This document shows positions 53,677 to 54,865 of a stretch of 54,865 bases of DNA, piece after piece. Source of the DNA: Pseudomonadota bacterium (GTDB lineage Bacteria > Pseudomonadota > Alphaproteobacteria > Geminicoccales > Geminicoccaceae); contig JAUQQO010000014.1 in assembly GCA_030549795.1 (NCBI GenBank), positions 1 through 54,865 on the forward strand, given 5' to 3'. The position numbers and the translations under genes were made by a program. Numbering within the stretch: position 1 is the first letter of the stretch; the number at the start of each line of letters is the position of its first letter. The notes below the pieces were generated by a model. It was not told the origin of the DNA, did not search any database, and saw nothing but the letters and a program-made list of their open reading frames with translations.

Positions 53677-54865
53677 TGCGTGCTCCGCAAGGTGCGGCCG
53701 CGCAGCTCGGCGAACAGCGCAACCAGGCGCGCCCGCCCAAAAAGTGCAACCGCAGCAAGATAGACCAAGACGGCAGCCACGGCTTCTCCGAAAAGCCGCA
53801 ACAGCGGCGGTGCAGAGACGAGAACTGAGCGGAGTGAGCAGCTCGCGCGGTGCGATGCCGAACCGCGACCGTAAGAGCCCAAGGCGCAAGGCAAACAGGA
53901 TCCAGCAGCGGACTGCAAAGGCTGCGGCGACCCCGAGCACGCCCCAAGGCAGGGCCAAGGCGAGCAGCACCACGAATGCGCCAAGCGCGAACAGCGCGGA
54001 GCGGGCGGCGAGGTCCGGACGTCCCAAGGCCTGAAATCCGGTCGCAAGCAGCACCGCCATGCTCTGGCCGGGTCCGGCCAAGGCTAAGAGCGCGAAGGCC
54101 ACTCCCGCTTCGCGCCATTGAGCGCCGAAGACCAAGGCGATGAGCTCGCTCCCGATCAGCCAACAGAGCACAAAGCCGGGAACCGCGATGAGGCCCGGCA
54201 GCTCGAGAACACGCGCAAGCCGGCCGGCGCGCTCCTCCGGCGCGTTGTTGCCGGCGACGAGGACCGGCAATCCCACCCGGGTAGCCGGACGGCAGAGGAG
54301 CTCGAGGCTCAAATCGAGCATCTTGCGGGCGAGCGCCCACGCCCCCACGGCTGCCGGCCCGGCTGTGGCACCGAGCAAAAGGCGCGGCAAGAAATTCTCG
54401 AGCAGGATCATCGCTTGCTCGGCCGAGACGGCACGGGCGAAGCGCGCAATGTCGGCAAGCGGCGCCCAGGACAAAATCAGCTGCGGGCGATAGCCGGCGG
54501 CGAGATTGAGCACCACCGCCCCGAGCAACGGCCACAAGATCTCGTTGGCGACCAGGCTCCACGGGCCCATGCCGGCGAGCGCCAGGACGAGCGCCACAAC
54601 ACCACCGATCCCCGCCCCGAGAAGCGAGCGGAGGGCAAGGGGCGCGAGCTTGAGCTCGCGCTGAAGCAACCCGATCGGTACCACTCCGAGACTGGTCAAG
54701 AACGGACAGATGGCGAGTGCGGCGAGGATCGCCGTGAGCTCGGGAAGGGCGAAGAGATGTGCGGCTAAAGGCGCGAGCAGCACGAGCACCACCGTGCCCA
54801 ACACACCCAAGAGAGCAAGGGCTGTGAAGGTACAATCGACGTCGCGGCGCGAGAGAGCTGCGTTG
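53673..54865 (-). pseudogene. Polysaccharide flippase (Wzx-like), partial at the window edge and frameshifted near its C-terminus
   Basis: A polytopic exporter of the oligosaccharide/polysaccharide flippase group, reading past base 54865, so its N-terminus is missing. Visible helices include SLVANEILWPLLGAVVLNL and LALALPWGVLGVAAAFAVRC. The intact frame runs to about 53830 (ending RELLTPLSS). After that the proper C-terminal part (VLVSAPPLLRLFGEAVAAVL and following, to RTLRST) continues in another frame and ends at 53673. The other frame gives a Cys/Arg-rich false end. One extra base near 53820-53835 explains it. Pseudogene or sequencing error. Confidence 0.7.

Overview
This window is a high-GC bacterial chromosome segment. 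Third codon positions are mostly G or C, GTG and TTG starts are frequent, and genes often overlap by 4 bp. Gene content and order suggest an alphaproteobacterium, perhaps Rhodospirillales-like: rplU-rpmA-obgE-proB-proA-nadD-rsfS-rlmH, a MaoC-Pta/AckA/FabI/SDR run, a fused MrpAB antiporter operon, and Tat-exported PhoX and SoxC-type proteins. The lineage is inferred from gene content only. I recognised no rRNA, tRNA, CRISPR array or insertion sequence.

Layout. 1-279 is the 3' end of a hydantoinase/oxoprolinase. 280-3558 is a cobalamin-riboswitch-controlled btuB-tonB unit on the minus strand. 3658-6386 holds a DHDPS-family gene facing away from a SoxC-like sulfite dehydrogenase and its small cytochrome c. 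6387-7916 is a gene-poor stretch of about 1.5 kb. 7917-10504 carries three NAD(P)-dependent dehydrogenases. 10613-12375 is an ImmA/IrrE peptidase plus DUF4411 (PIN-like) pair whose 3' part is AT-richer than its surroundings. 12610-15363 is a P2-type ATPase. 15820-20066 is a phosphotransacylase/acetate kinase/enoyl reductase/SDR operon. 20063-21776 is ppx-rlmE. 21937-28123 is a mixed block: CDGSH protein, lipoprotein, GloA, DUF429-like, DUF1194, DUF3429, AhpD-like and PhoX. 28213-34171 is a complete six-gene Mrp antiporter operon. 34278-35864 is a gamma-glutamyltransferase. 35928-43040 is the rplU-to-rlmH housekeeping run, led by a strong sigma70-type promoter. 43103-45777 is a Uma2 nuclease-like gene converging on a molybdopterin oxidoreductase. 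45881-50991 is a candidate catabolic cluster: 2-hydroxyacid dehydrogenase, APH-fold kinase, enolase paralog, TRAP DctP and DctQ. 51163 to the end is a surface-polysaccharide region with two glycosyltransferases and a flippase; one glycosyltransferase and the flippase carry frameshifts.

How the parts fit. The riboswitch, BtuB and TonB form a cobalamin-uptake unit. MaoC-Pta, AckA, FabI and SDRs link acyl-CoA, acyl phosphate and reduced fatty-acyl chemistry. MrpABCDEFG handles Na+/K+ and pH homeostasis. The least explained unit is the TRAP/kinase/enolase-like cluster: an imported acid could be phosphorylated by the APH-fold kinase and dehydrated by an enolase paralog whose usual SHRSGE motif reads SARSGE. 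It is the best candidate here for an undescribed pathway. The ImmA-DUF4411 pair is the best candidate for an acquired toxin/antitoxin-like or defence module.
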